A stretch of 64,000 nt of DNA. Source: Nitrospira sp. Its GTDB lineage: Bacteria > Nitrospirota > Nitrospiria > Nitrospirales > Nitrospiraceae. Position numbers and translations under genes: made by a program. The notes beneath the pieces were generated by a model. That model saw only the letters and a list, made by a program, of their open reading frames with translations, did not search any database and was not told the DNA's origin. Below are positions 17,734 through 26,042 of this stretch, piece by piece. Location: the NCBI GenBank assembly GCA_030692565.1, contig JAUYAO010000022.1, positions 1-64,000 of the forward strand, given 5' to 3'. The first letter of the stretch is position 1. Each line of letters begins with the position of its first letter.

Positions 17734-18216
17734 CTACTTCAACAACATCAGCTTCCCGCCGGCATCTTTGGGATTGAGCTGATCCCGATACACAAACGTG
17801 CTGCCGGCCGCGTACAACAGATCGCTTGTCGGAATGCCGATATACTTCGTCTCCCCCGGCTTGAGCACGATCTTCACATTCAACACGGTCGGCGCCGATT
17901 GATTCTCCGCCGCCGTCATATGAAACCCGCGCTCGACGGCGGACTTGTTGGTCACCCGCACCAAGACCGGAGTCCCCGGCCGGTTCTTCAGGTCCAACAC
18001 CGACGTCGGCGGATACAGAATCTTCAGCGCTCCGACCTCGGTCGCATAGATATCCAGATCGACCGGCAACTCTTTGAACGACTGGCCGACCACCGATCCG
18101 GTCTCCAGATCGCCGACTTCCACACCCCCGGACTGCAACGCCCAGGCCCCGGAAACCATCATCAACACCGCGGCACAGCCGACAAGACCCACACCTAACT
18201 TCCGTACCATACGCAA
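17734..18216 (-). CDS. Exported cupredoxin-like protein of unknown function
   Basis: 160 residues with a signal peptide (to about 26, WAL). The C-terminal part (VLVRVTNKSAVERGFHMTAAENQSAPTVLNVKIVLKPGETKYIGIP) resembles the Greek-key beta fold of cupredoxins. A His-Met pair (FHM) is present, but the canonical His/Cys/His/Met copper set is not obvious, so metal binding is uncertain. It starts after GGAGGAGGTT-type Shine-Dalgarno sequence and lies 22 nt downstream of a second exported protein gene. Confidence 0.6.
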   Translation of the reverse strand: MRMVRKLGVGLVGCAAVLMMVSGAWALQSGGVEVGDLETGSVVGQSFKELPVDLDIYATEVGALKILYPPTSVLDLKNRPGTPVLVRVTNKSAVERGFHMTAAENQSAPTVLNVKIVLKPGETKYIGIPTSDLLYAAGSTFVYRDQLNPKDAGGKLMLLK

Positions 18217-18238
18217 CCTCCTCCTGAGTTAAAAACGA

Positions 18239-18577
18239 TTAGGACGTACGAGGCTCTTCGGACCCGTGACACGGAGGCAACCCCGCCTCTTCCAGCACTT
18301 GCCTCCCGATGACATGATTGCCGACCGGCAGAAACAGAATCTTCAATCGTTTGGCATTCTCAAGGAACCGCCCGCTCGCGACCGCGGTCACTTCCCGCGA
18401 CCCGTCAGCCTGCGATCGGTCCTCTTCAATAGTCACTGAATAGTAGTCGAAGCCCTCGAAGGCATGATTGAACGTGTGCCCGCGAAGCAGTTGCTCCAGC
18501 GACTGGTCCGGAGCGGCAATGGACAGCCCTGTATGCAGGATCGTACAGGTGAGCATCGTGGCAAGCCAAAGACGCAC
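18239..18577 (-). CDS. Small exported protein of unknown function
   Basis: 112 residues, signal peptide (1-21, SIA-APD) and a short mixed domain with HTFNHAFEGFDYYSVTIEEDRSQADG and a C-terminal LPPCHGSEEPRTS containing a Cys-His pair. Not recognised. It is in the same orientation as and just upstream of the cupredoxin-like gene, so the two probably form an operon. Confidence 0.6.
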   Translation of the reverse strand: MRLWLATMLTCTILHTGLSIAAPDQSLEQLLRGHTFNHAFEGFDYYSVTIEEDRSQADGSREVTAVASGRFLENAKRLKILFLPVGNHVIGRQVLEEAGLPPCHGSEEPRTS

Positions 18578-18746
18578 AAGACAGTCTCCGAGGAGGGGCT
18601 ACTGTAGCCACCCCCTCAAACCCTGTCCACCGATGCCTGCTAACTGATGCACACCGATGCAACAGAAGATCGGAATCATCCGGAACCGGGCTATGGCGAC
18701 GGGTTGTAGAGAGGGGGGCGACTGAGAAATGGACCGTGAAGCGGGA

Positions 18747-18774
18747 GGCACGGCCCGCCTGCCGGGGCCGTGCC
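18747..18774 (-). terminator. Terminator-like hairpin after smbP
   Basis: 9-bp perfect stem GGCACGGCC/GGCCGTGCC downstream of the SmbP-like gene; no T run, so termination is only likely. Confidence 0.4.
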
Positions 18775-18807
18775 TGAGAGACTGATCAGGAAGCAGAACG
18801 ACGCAAA

Positions 18808-19107
18808 CTACTTACCCTTCTTGCCCTTCGCCGGCTTCTCCGCCTGCTCGGCGTGCGCCAACGCTTCTTCCGCATGCTTCACGGCTTCCTTGGCATGTTC
18901 CAACGCTTCCTTCGCATGCGCATCGGCACTGCCCTTCACGGCTTCTTCCAGATGCGTAATCGCTTCTTTTTCATGCGCGACAGCTTCCTTGGCATGCGCG
19001 ATCGTTTCCTTCACATGCGCATTTCCGGCGAACGCCGTTCCGACCGGCCCGGCCACCATCAACGCACCGCACGCGACTACCGCCAACAACACGCGAGCTT
19101 TCAACAT
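18808..19107 (-). CDS. smbP: SmbP-like small metal-binding protein
   Basis: 99 residues: signal peptide (to about 27, AFA) and a helical mature chain of His-rich heptad-like repeats (HAKEAVAHEKEAITHLEEAV ...), ending in basic KGKKGK. This matches the small periplasmic metal-binding protein SmbP first described in Nitrosomonas europaea, which binds several Cu(II) per molecule (recalled). The frame is open to 19215, but AAGGAGGA at 19113-19120 fixes the start at ATG 19107. It buffers copper or other divalent metals in the periplasm. Confidence 0.85.
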   Translation of the reverse strand: MLKARVLLAVVACGALMVAGPVGTAFAGNAHVKETIAHAKEAVAHEKEAITHLEEAVKGSADAHAKEALEHAKEAVKHAEEALAHAEQAEKPAKGKKGK

Positions 19108-19200
19108 AACGAATCCTCCTTGGAAATGTGGATAGGCTGAAGCGACGGATCGAATTGTATCGAGATCGTGAGAAATTAGAAAGCGTCGACCGGCATCGTC

Positions 19201-19260
19201 ACGCCGTCCGTTCACCCAGCGCCTGCACGATGTCGAGACGGGCCGTTGATGACGCGCTGT
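19201..19260 (-). pseudogene. 3' remnant of a FtsX/MacB-type permease gene (left copy)
   Basis: On the minus strand this reads ARLDIVQALGERTA and stop, the C-terminal tail of an FtsX-type ABC permease. Nearly the same tail occurs at 20061 beyond the vapBC pair. Only about 17 codons are recognisable. Confidence 0.6.
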
Positions 19261-19674
19261 TCAGGATGACGTGGGCAAGGTGATGAGATCACAATGGCGG
19301 GCAATGCGGCTGAAGTCCTTGTCTGCGGTCAGCAGAGGGAACCCATGCTGACAACAGGTCGCCGCGATCAGGAAATCCGCCGGACCCGCATTGACGCCCT
19401 TCGCCCGGCAGACTGCGCGCAGACGGGCGGCGGCGACGTAGGTTTGCCGGTCCAGTTCAAGGAGCGGGAACGGATCGAGAAGACCCAGCAACCGGTCGAA
19501 CTGTTTCGCCGAGCGGAGTCCGTCGAGCAGTTCCTGGAGGATCGTGCCGATCAGAAAAAGTCCGGCACCTGACTCAAGATACCGGCGAAAAGCGCGGACA
19601 TGGAGGTCGTCTTCATCGACCCGAGGCCTCCGAAGAACCAGAGACCACACGGATGTGTCAACGACCAGATTCAC
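19261..19674 (-). CDS. vapC: PIN-domain toxin VapC
   Basis: 137-residue PIN-domain ribonuclease, toxin of a type II TA pair. Acidic residues expected for Mg binding are visible: Asp6 (VVDTSVW), Glu48 in LQELLDG, Asp in PADFLIAA and Asp in TADKDF. It overlaps the antitoxin gene by 17 bp and is translated after it. The known family activity is RNA cleavage, often of tRNA or rRNA; the target here is unknown. Confidence 0.88.
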   Translation of the reverse strand: MNLVVDTSVWSLVLRRPRVDEDDLHVRAFRRYLESGAGLFLIGTILQELLDGLRSAKQFDRLLGLLDPFPLLELDRQTYVAAARLRAVCRAKGVNAGPADFLIAATCCQHGFPLLTADKDFSRIARHCDLITLPTSS

Positions 19675-19870
19675 GGTCGCGACGATCCTTTTTATAATCC
19701 CATCCCTTCCGGAATTCGATCGTGCCCAGCGCCTTCAGAATATTCCGCTGGCGGCGGCGCTGGATGAATTCGGTCAGCGCTTGGGTGACCGTTTCCTTTT
19801 TGGTGCGGAGCTTCCCGACCCGGCGAGCGCGTTCAAGTAAGACATCGTCGATCGCGAGATTCGTGGCCAT
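19658..19870 (-). CDS. vapB: VapB-family antitoxin
   Basis: 70 residues: N-terminal ribbon-helix-helix type DNA-binding segment (MATNLAIDDVLLERARRVGKLRTKKETVTQALTEFIQRRRQRN) and a C-terminal toxin-binding tail (GTIEFRKGWDYKKDRR). It neutralises VapC and represses the operon. The frame is open to 19927, but the ATG at 19870 gives the normal family N-terminus and follows GGAGG-like sequence. Confidence 0.85.
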   Translation of the reverse strand: MATNLAIDDVLLERARRVGKLRTKKETVTQALTEFIQRRRQRNILKALGTIEFRKGWDYKKDRRDRESGR

Positions 19871-20060
19871 GTTTCCTCCATGTGTCGCGGCGACACAGAG
19901 CGTACGCCAGGTCGGCACACCTGTCAAACCACTGGCGCGGCGCTCCGCCGTTTGCCTTCTCCCGACTTCCCGCGAGGTGCGGATGACCTCATGCTATGGA
20001 AGGCTGTCCGGCAAACGGTGCGGGCTCGTCAATCGATAGAGGAAAGGGAATACAAGCCCA

Positions 20061-20300
20061 TCACACCGTCCGTTCGCCGAGCGCCTGCACGATGTCGAGG
20101 CGGGCCGCACGCGTCGCCGGGATCAGGCCACCGACCATGCTCATGAGCAGGGCGAAGAGCAGGGCCACCCCGACCATACCGGGAGAAAGCTGGAACCCGA
20201 ACGCGATCTCGGACCCCGTGTCCCAATTCACTGTCGAGATCGTCACCGACTGAAGGATGGAGGGCAGCGCGCGCCCCTGGCAGATTGCAGCGCCATCACA
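20061..20300 (-). pseudogene. 3' remnant of a FtsX/MacB-type ABC permease (right copy)
   Basis: The minus strand encodes GRALPSILQSVTISTVNWDTG ... LLFALLMSMVGGLIPATRAARLDIVQALGERTV and stop: the last transmembrane helix and tail of a MacB-like permease. The 5' part is missing; homology stops near 20300, where it joins a truncated P460-like gene. Its last ~40 bp closely repeat 19202-19243 on the other side of vapBC. Confidence 0.7.
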
Positions 20301-20818
20301 CGTCCGGTTCCGGAGACCGTCGCGCCGTTGGCCGGAAGCCGGCCATCGGCGCCGTACGTCGCATAAGACCAGGCCCCCTGTTCATCGTGCGCGTCGCAGC
20401 AGACTTGCAGACTCGCAAATTTCTCCAGAACAAAGATCGACTCCAGCCCGCAAAGAGCGCCCGTGCCCGTAGCGAGCGATCCCTCGCCTCCGTGCGCACG
20501 ATACGTTTCCACGACCAGCACCGTGCCGACCGGAAACGCTTCATCGTCGACGGTACCCGCTCCTTTCGCGCAGACATAGAAGCGCCGGAACGCGCCGGGC
20601 TCCGAGGGATCCGTAGAGGAATCGAGCATCGGCCAGGCGCGATATCCCTTGGGCAATCCCTTACCTATGCCGTCGGACCGGCGGGGCCGGCGGCGCGTCA
20701 TCGTCAAGGCCACGGCCAGAAGCCGCACAACCACGACATGCAACCAGGCATCAGAGCGCAACGTCTCCGCCGTGGACGACCGGGGAATGGACGAGACCGC
20801 AGACATCATGACCGCCAT
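20243..20818 (-). pseudogene. Truncated cytochrome P460-like gene
   Basis: The 191-codon frame has a P460-type core (LPKGYRAWPMLDS ... FPVGTVLVVETYR ... SIFVLEKF ... GAWSYATYGADGRLPANG) similar to the intact gene at 21722. Where the intact protein has KCRACH and its C-terminal helix, this frame runs into the permease remnant, so the haem-binding CxxCH is lost. The N-terminus has no clean signal peptide either. I read it as a broken gene made by recombination; translation may still be possible. Confidence 0.6.
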
Positions 20819-20829
20819 ACATCACCTCG

Positions 20830-21320
20830 CTGCACCCCGAAAGGCCGGGGGCTTAGGAAGAACTTACCTGCGAGTGCCCATGCAGGTTACGCATGCCTCG
20901 CCTCGGTTACGCATGACACCCCTACTCAACTCTCTCGCCTCGATCATCACAACTGCATCCCCGAAGAGCCGGGAACTTGGGGGGAATGCACCTCCGACGC
21001 CCCGGACACCTTACAAACACACCATCTCTTGTGTAGCCCCGACTCTTGTGTAGCCCCGAAGGGCCGGGGACTTGGGAAGAATGCACCTTCGACTCCCCGG
21101 GCAAGATACCTGCGCACTGCGTATGTCCTTGCTCACGAGTCTCGCCTTGCTCATCACAACTGTAGCCCCGAAGGGCCGGGGACTTGGGAGGAATACACCT
21201 CCGACGCGCAGGACACCTTACAAGCACACCATCTCCTGTGTAGCCCCGACTCTTGTGTAGCCCCGAAGGGCCGGGGACTCGGAGGGAGGCCACCTCCGAC
21301 TCCCCGGGCAGGTCTGGAAG
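20830..21320. repeat. 207-bp tandem repeat with internal GCCCCGAAGGGCCGGGG units
   Basis: A 207-bp unit starts at 20946 and again at 21153 (ATCACAACTG at 20946 and 21153; GGACACC at 21004 and 21211). Within each unit the motif CCCCGAAGGGCCGGGGACTTGG occurs twice, and a diverged copy precedes the array near 20834. The core can form a small stem. A long plus-strand frame across this region is a by-product of the repeat. No gene recognised. Confidence 0.75.
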
Positions 21321-21352
21321 AAGGGTGCACAACTACCAGACCCGGTTCCGAC

Positions 21353-21610
21353 TCATCCTCGCCCCTTGCTCGCGCGCAGGCTCGATCGCACGCGGACCAC
21401 CTTGGCTCGCCTATCCGCTTCAGCACTCGCCGGATCGGTCCGCTGGCCTTCGATGAGTCCGTTCACTGACACGCGAAAGATTCGCAGGCTCCCGCGCCCG
21501 ATCTTCGTCGCGCGCAAACGGCCCTCTTCGATCCATCGATAGATCGTCCACTTACTCACTCTGAGCAGCGCAGCCGCCTCTTGAACACGCAACAACGGCA
21601 GTTCCATCAT
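21353..21610 (-). CDS. Excisionase-type helix-turn-helix protein (copy 1)
   Basis: 85 residues. The first 55 match the MerR-like excisionase DNA-binding fold: LLRVQEAAALLRVSKWTIYRWIEEGRLRATKIGRGSLRIF. The tail is Arg/Lys-rich and unlike the other copy at 29976. Start at 21610 or the next Met (21607). A 10-bp perfect hairpin lies just upstream. No integrase or phage gene is near, so it is more likely a small regulator than a true excisionase. Confidence 0.75.
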   Translation of the reverse strand: MMELPLLRVQEAAALLRVSKWTIYRWIEEGRLRATKIGRGSLRIFRVSVNGLIEGQRTDPASAEADRRAKVVRVRSSLRASKGRG

Positions 21611-21630
21611 GCTTGCCTCGAAGGGGTGGC

Positions 21631-21657
21631 GGGGGAGCGCCCAACCCGCGCTCCCCC
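21631..21657 (-). terminator. Hairpin upstream of HTH copy 1
   Basis: Perfect 10-bp stem GGGGGAGCGC/GCGCTCCCCC with a 7-nt loop, between the P460 stop codon (21722) and the HTH start (21610). It may terminate the P460 transcript or act in the leader of the HTH gene. Confidence 0.5.
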
Positions 21658-21721
21658 TGGTGAGACCTGCGTCAGGAGGTCAACCCATCCGCAGATCCCA
21701 ACGTCTCACCTCATCCCTCGA

Positions 21722-22267
21722 CTAGCGCGCCATGCGCTTGTCGAAATACTCGTCATAGCGATGCACGAAATCTTTTGCTGCCAGCGGCGCATGGCACGCG
21801 CGGCACTTCGTGAAATCTTCGGCCAACGGCTTCCCGTCCGGACCGAAGGCGGAAAAGACCCAGTTCCCGTTTTTCAGATTGTCGGGCACGTCCTGCCCCC
21901 ACCCGTCGCCTTTGGCCATCACGAACACTTTCCCGAGATCGCCCTTGATGAGCTTGCCGTCCGCCCCCGTCTCCGGCACATCCCCGTTCATCTTGGCTTT
22001 GTGCAACTCCATGACCATGACCGTACCGTTAGAAAACATCTGACCCTGGTTCGTGCGCGCGCCGACCTGATTCACAAAGAGCTCGCGTATCTGTTTCGCA
22101 TCCGGCCGCTGCACCTCGGAGAGGAACTTCGGCCAGGTCTTATAGTCTGCCGGGTACGCCAGTTCGCCGTCCTTCGGCTTCGCCGGCGCCTTCGCCGTCG
22201 GAGTCGTCCCCATTTCGCTGCAACCCCACAGGAGCAGCACCATCATGATTGCGATTCCGTGTTTCAT
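21722..22267 (-). CDS. Cytochrome P460-family lipoprotein
   Basis: 181 residues. Lipobox LLWGC (Cys17), then the P460 fold (LAYPADYKTWPKFLSEVQRPDAKQIRELFVNQVGA ... GTVMVMELHKA ... VFVMAKG ... GNWVFSAFGPDGKP) and a C-terminal haem c motif CRACH. In ammonia and nitrite oxidisers this family includes hydroxylamine-oxidising P460 and NO-binding cytochromes c'-beta. The frame is open to 22366, but ATG 22267 follows GGAGG and gives the lipoprotein signal. Whether the haem is Lys-crosslinked cannot be seen from sequence. Confidence 0.85.
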   Translation of the reverse strand: MKHGIAIMMVLLLWGCSEMGTTPTAKAPAKPKDGELAYPADYKTWPKFLSEVQRPDAKQIRELFVNQVGARTNQGQMFSNGTVMVMELHKAKMNGDVPETGADGKLIKGDLGKVFVMAKGDGWGQDVPDNLKNGNWVFSAFGPDGKPLAEDFTKCRACHAPLAAKDFVHRYDEYFDKRMAR

Positions 22268-22289
22268 CGCCGGCCTCCGTTTCGATGAT

Positions 22290-22658
22290 TTATGATTTCG
22301 CTTCCCGTGACCCGCCACGATCCACCCAGGCCTTGCAGCCGATCCCTGAGGCCAGCGCCTGCTCAACCGACGCCGCCAATTGCACCGGCGGAACTCCGTC
22401 CGGCTGAGAGCGCACCAGCACCGTACCGTGATCGTTCAAGAACTCGACGGCTTGCACCGCCGGGAAACGCCGCAGCGCCCCTTCGACCTCTTCGCGATGG
22501 TACTCACAGAACCGCCCCCCGATTTGGACGATGACCTGACTGGCAGCGGCATCTTTCTGCTCCGGCCCGGTCGCCGCCCGCGACGAATCCTCCGCCTGAA
22601 CCGGCAGGCACACACTCAAGCCCACAGCCAATCCCACCCCCACGAGACCAAGCTTCAT
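22290..22658 (-). CDS. Exported HMA-like protein with a CxxH motif
   Basis: 122 residues: signal peptide (to about 22, VQA) and a ferredoxin-like domain in which QIGGRFCEYHREEVEGALRRFPAVQAVEFLNDHGTVLV has the pattern of a heavy-metal-associated domain, but with C-E-Y-H in place of CxxC. A second Cys lies near the end (SGIGCKAW). Probably a periplasmic metal-binding protein. ATG 22658 follows a GA-rich Shine-Dalgarno; it lies 22 nt upstream of the P460 gene and is probably in the same operon. Confidence 0.65.
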   Translation of the reverse strand: MKLGLVGVGLAVGLSVCLPVQAEDSSRAATGPEQKDAAASQVIVQIGGRFCEYHREEVEGALRRFPAVQAVEFLNDHGTVLVRSQPDGVPPVQLAASVEQALASGIGCKAWVDRGGSREAKS

Positions 22659-22915
22659 AGCTCCCTCTCCTCTTGGTTGATCCACAGATATTCACCCAAT
22701 GGCCGAAGCGGAGACTCAGTGGAGAGAGCCTGCGCCCCAGTGGGTCCGGGCAAGGAGGCCGCCATACCCGGACCACACAGATGTTTCGAGACAGACCGGG
22801 GCACCCCGGATCGCTCAGGTGGAAGGCGTTCAGTGAAGCTCCGGCCAGACTCCCTCGGGAGACTTATGGCCGCAGCATGAAAACATTGAATTGGAACGAA
22901 CGCGTCCCGCCTGAA
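22659..22915. other. Intergenic region without a recognisable gene
   Basis: About 257 bp upstream of the HMA-like gene. I see no coding sequence or repeat with confidence. Confidence 0.4.
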
Positions 22916-23260
22916 TTATCCGAGCGGGAGCACTGGAGGAGCACGAGAGCGGAGGAGTGACACCGAAGAGACTGAAACCAGTTGAACGGGAGAAACAACC
23001 GGAACAAGCACGACCGACTCAACAACGTCGGCAGGAGCCGACGCCACTAACCCGCTCTCCGGAGTGGTCTGGCAGACCCAGGCACAGAGAGAGGAGTGTG
23101 TCGTCTCGTGACTGTCGTGGTGTTGTTCATGCCCGCCGGCAGAGGCGGACACCGGCAGGGCCAGCGAGCACGTGGCGGCCAAACAGACCAGGGCGAAGTA
23201 CATCACCGCCGTGATTCCGGCGACGACAGTCCCGAATGATCTGATCGAACGACCGCTCAT
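22916..23260 (-). CDS. LCAWxC small membrane protein, paralogue 1
   Basis: 114 residues: N-terminal signal/anchor (about 10-38), His-rich segment GGHEQHHDSHETTHSS, motif LCAWVC, a second hydrophobic stretch (VVESVVLVPVVSPVQLVSVSSV) and tail RSRAPPVLPLG. It is one of five diverged copies in 22.9-36.0 kb. The His cluster plus Cys pair suggests metal binding in the periplasm, and the architecture recalls DUF2946-type proteins (resemblance, not established). It lies downstream of a TonB-dependent receptor on the same strand. Confidence 0.7.
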   Translation of the reverse strand: MSGRSIRSFGTVVAGITAVMYFALVCLAATCSLALPVSASAGGHEQHHDSHETTHSSLCAWVCQTTPESGLVASAPADVVESVVLVPVVSPVQLVSVSSVSLLRSRAPPVLPLG

Positions 23261-23396
23261 ACGCTCTCTACCCTTTCAGCCTACTCATGTACGCCGATCC
23301 CCCGAGACTGTCTACCGATGGCTGCTCACTTGTGCTACAGAATTCTGCGTCGGTTCCCATCAGACTTATGTCCGTAGCGCTTCCTCTATGAACATT

Positions 23397-23436
23397 CATC
23401 CGGACGGGGCCGCCGCATGGCGGCCCCGTCCGGATG
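23397..23436 (-). terminator. Strong hairpin after the TonB receptor
   Basis: Perfect 18-bp GC-rich stem (23397-23414 with 23419-23436) and GCAT loop, 10 bp after the receptor stop codon. No T run on the minus strand, so it may stabilise the 3' end or terminate. Confidence 0.7.
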
Positions 23437-23445
23437 ACGTACTCC

Positions 23446-25764
23446 CTAGAACAATCCCAGCGTCACACCGCCATAAATGGCTCGCCCGTAGCCGGCAAAG
23501 AAGGCCTGCGATGCGGCGGCTTGCCCATGAGTCTCGCCTGAAATAACCTGGCCGGATGCCGCGTACTTCTTGTCGCCGATGTTGTCCAGTTCCAGATAGA
23601 ACTTGGCGAACCGGAACCACGAATGCTTCAGCTCGACGTTCTTGTGAATATTCACATTGCCGATCATGTAGGCAGGAATGCCGAACGTATTATTGTTGTT
23701 TAAGAAGTAGCTATTGTAGTAGCTCCCTTCCACCCAACCGCCCCAGCCGCTTTCGGCATGGTCATACTCGACCTTGCTGTTCAACACATCAGTCGGCACG
23801 TTGGCCACTTTCTTCCCGTCACGCACCAGAAATCCGGCGGCCGTCCGGTCGGAAAAGTTCACGTAACGCGCATCGGTGTGGGTATAGGCACCGGACAGGC
23901 GCAAGCCTGATACCGGCCGCCAATCGTACGCGGCCTCAATGCCGCGATACTCAGAGGAGGAGGCATTGATGGACGTCGTGTTGTTCCCGCTGATCGTCTG
24001 CGTGATGATCTCATCTTTGAAAAAGACCCAGAACCCGACCAGTTGAACTTTGAGATCTTTCGTGAGCTTCGACTCCGTCCCGATTTCCGTATTGAGATTT
24101 TTCTGCGGTTTCAAGTCAAAGTTCGATCCGGGCAGTCCGGTCACCGGATCTCTCGTGAGCTGACCGAACGTCGGCAAGCCATAGCCCGTGGATGCGCGCA
24201 CCCAATGGCGATAGCCCTCCGCCGGCTTCCAGGTCAGCGAGGCTTCCGGCGCCAGATTGGTGAAGTCCCGGTGGGCATTGGGCCTCGACGAGACGGCTCC
24301 CCCCGTATAGTTGATCGTCTCGATGCTCAGATGCGACTGCTCGAATCCCAACCCGGCAGCCAACGTCCATTTCGGGACAAATTCCAGTTCCTCGCGAAAC
24401 CGGGCTCCGATATTGCGAATGTTCCCCCGGTTGTTTTGCAGCAGCAATCCTCGCGTCCCCTGGCCATCGGCGAGATTTTGAAACGTTTGCCCCTCCTGCT
24501 CCATGCTGTTCGCAAAAAACCCGATGTAGCTCTTCAACGGCATGTCGCCGAGGCGGCCATCATGCCGCAAATCGGTGTAGTGCTTGTAGTTGGGGTTGAT
24601 GTTGTCGCTGATCTGATTGAAGGTCTGATTGATATCCTTCACATCGTAATCGGCTTCCACGGTGAGCACGGTGTTGGCGTTGAGCTGGCGCTCGTACATG
24701 CCGCCGACGATTGTCCGGCGGTCGACCCGCTGTTGATGAAGCCGGTCCGCCGTCGTCGCGCCGGTGCCGCCGACCTGCCGGTCGTCGGCGATAAACTGCG
24801 CCTGCGTGAGTCTGGTCGGCACACGGGTGTCCAGCCAGTTCGAAATGGCCTTGAAATAGAAATTCTGCTTGTCGTCGATCTTGAATCGCATATTGAAGTT
24901 GAGCGTTTGCGTTTTGTATCCGCTGTTCCGGATATACCCGTCTTCCTGAACGTTGCTGGCGAACATGGAGATATCGAGATGCTCGGTCTCCTGGCCGACG
25001 GCGAAGGCTTCCTTGTGATAGCCGTAGGAACCGCCGGACAAGAACGTTTCAAATCCGTTGATGTCGCTGCCCTGCCTGGTGCGGAAGTGCACCATGCCTC
25101 CGAGCGCGTAGTTGTCGTACAGGGATGATGAGGCGCCGCGCAAAACTTCGACGCTGCGCATGAACCAGGGGTCGTGGATATCCAACCGCGACAATCCATC
25201 GGATTGGGTTTGGATAAACCCGTCTTCGTACATCTTGATGTCTCGTACGGCAAAGGACGTCTTTACGCCGGATCCTCGAATCGCAATACTGAAATCCCGC
25301 GGCCCGTTCGCCTGCCGCAAAATGATGCCCGGCAGCGACTCCATCGACTCCTTCATCGTGCGTGTCGGCTGCGAATCTGTCTCGGCCTGAATCGTCGCCG
25401 ACAGCGACACCCCTTCCGGCCGCTTTTGGAATCGCTTGCTGACGATGCTCGTGTCGGCCAATTCATATTCCGGCATGGCTCCGGCTGCCTCGACCGCCTC
25501 GGTCTGTTCCGGTTTCGCCTTTTCTGTCACCGTCTTCGGCCGCTCCGCCGGCGGGACGGCACTCTCCCGTCCCTTCTGAAGCTCTTCCAGCTCCTGAAGA
25601 ATGCCCTTGAGCTGTCCGCGCAGTTCCTGCTCACGCGGCGACGCGGTTGCCTCCGCTAGATTCGGCTCCTGCGCCTGTGCGGGGGCAAGGGGTTGCCCCG
25701 CCGCCAACGTTCCGACGACTGTCATGACGACTGCGATCCGACTAACGCACTTCAACGACACCAT
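23446..25764 (-). CDS. TonB-dependent outer-membrane receptor with an N-terminal coiled extension
   Basis: 772 residues. Signal peptide ending AQA (about 31), a helical heptad-like segment (REQELRGQLKGILQELEELQKGRES) not usual in receptors, then a TonB box-like region (YELADTSIVSKRFQ), plug (PGIILRQANGPRDFSIAIRGSGVKTSFAVRDIKMYEDG) and beta-barrel ending GGVTLGLF. It resembles siderophore/metallophore receptors. The frame is open to 25947 but ATG 25764 has GGAG and gives the signal peptide. It lies with LCAWxC, TlpA, BNR and TonB genes; the ligand is unknown. Confidence 0.9.
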   Translation of the reverse strand: MVSLKCVSRIAVVMTVVGTLAAGQPLAPAQAQEPNLAEATASPREQELRGQLKGILQELEELQKGRESAVPPAERPKTVTEKAKPEQTEAVEAAGAMPEYELADTSIVSKRFQKRPEGVSLSATIQAETDSQPTRTMKESMESLPGIILRQANGPRDFSIAIRGSGVKTSFAVRDIKMYEDGFIQTQSDGLSRLDIHDPWFMRSVEVLRGASSSLYDNYALGGMVHFRTRQGSDINGFETFLSGGSYGYHKEAFAVGQETEHLDISMFASNVQEDGYIRNSGYKTQTLNFNMRFKIDDKQNFYFKAISNWLDTRVPTRLTQAQFIADDRQVGGTGATTADRLHQQRVDRRTIVGGMYERQLNANTVLTVEADYDVKDINQTFNQISDNINPNYKHYTDLRHDGRLGDMPLKSYIGFFANSMEQEGQTFQNLADGQGTRGLLLQNNRGNIRNIGARFREELEFVPKWTLAAGLGFEQSHLSIETINYTGGAVSSRPNAHRDFTNLAPEASLTWKPAEGYRHWVRASTGYGLPTFGQLTRDPVTGLPGSNFDLKPQKNLNTEIGTESKLTKDLKVQLVGFWVFFKDEIITQTISGNNTTSINASSSEYRGIEAAYDWRPVSGLRLSGAYTHTDARYVNFSDRTAAGFLVRDGKKVANVPTDVLNSKVEYDHAESGWGGWVEGSYYNSYFLNNNNTFGIPAYMIGNVNIHKNVELKHSWFRFAKFYLELDNIGDKKYAASGQVISGETHGQAAASQAFFAGYGRAIYGGVTLGLF

Positions 25765-25888
25765 GGCCCGTACTCCTCTCCCGACAGTGAATGATGATGA
25801 CACACAGTCCTCCGGGACGGATGAAGACCGCACAGAGGCGGCACAATCCGCGCCAGAGAACGACGATTGAACGATGTGTTTAGTGGTC

Positions 25889-26042
25889 AGGATGCTCAAA
25901 AAGGCTGTCCGGCAAGGCCGCAGCGAGCATGGAGGCGAGGCGTACACAGCGGTACGTTGAGCCTCTATGCGATGCGACCTGCCTGCGCGAAGCGCTTCGG
26001 CGAAGGCAGGGAACGCCGCTGGCGGCCTTTTTCAGCATCCTG
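25889..26042. repeat. Dispersed hairpin element, copy 2
   Basis: Starts AGGATGCTCAAAAAGGC and ends GCCTTTTTCAGCATCCT; the ends are complementary except for one central C/C opposition seen in every copy. It contains AAGGCCGCAGCGAG, GCGGTACGTTGAG, GCGAAGCGCTTCGGC and GGAACGCCGCTGGCGG. It lies between LCAWxC paralogue 2 and the TonB receptor. Confidence 0.85.

Noticed and set aside
20830-21320. CRISPR-like array
   Set aside because: The short repeats are spaced unevenly (about 95-125 bp) and the sequence between them repeats too (207-bp period), so there are no unique spacers; no cas gene is nearby.
20285-21469. 394-codon plus-strand frame
   Set aside because: It is antisense to the P460-like gene and then runs through the tandem repeat; its protein is low-complexity and repetitive with no domain.
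24043-25128. 361-codon plus-strand frame
   Set aside because: Antisense to the TonB receptor; no domain or start signal.
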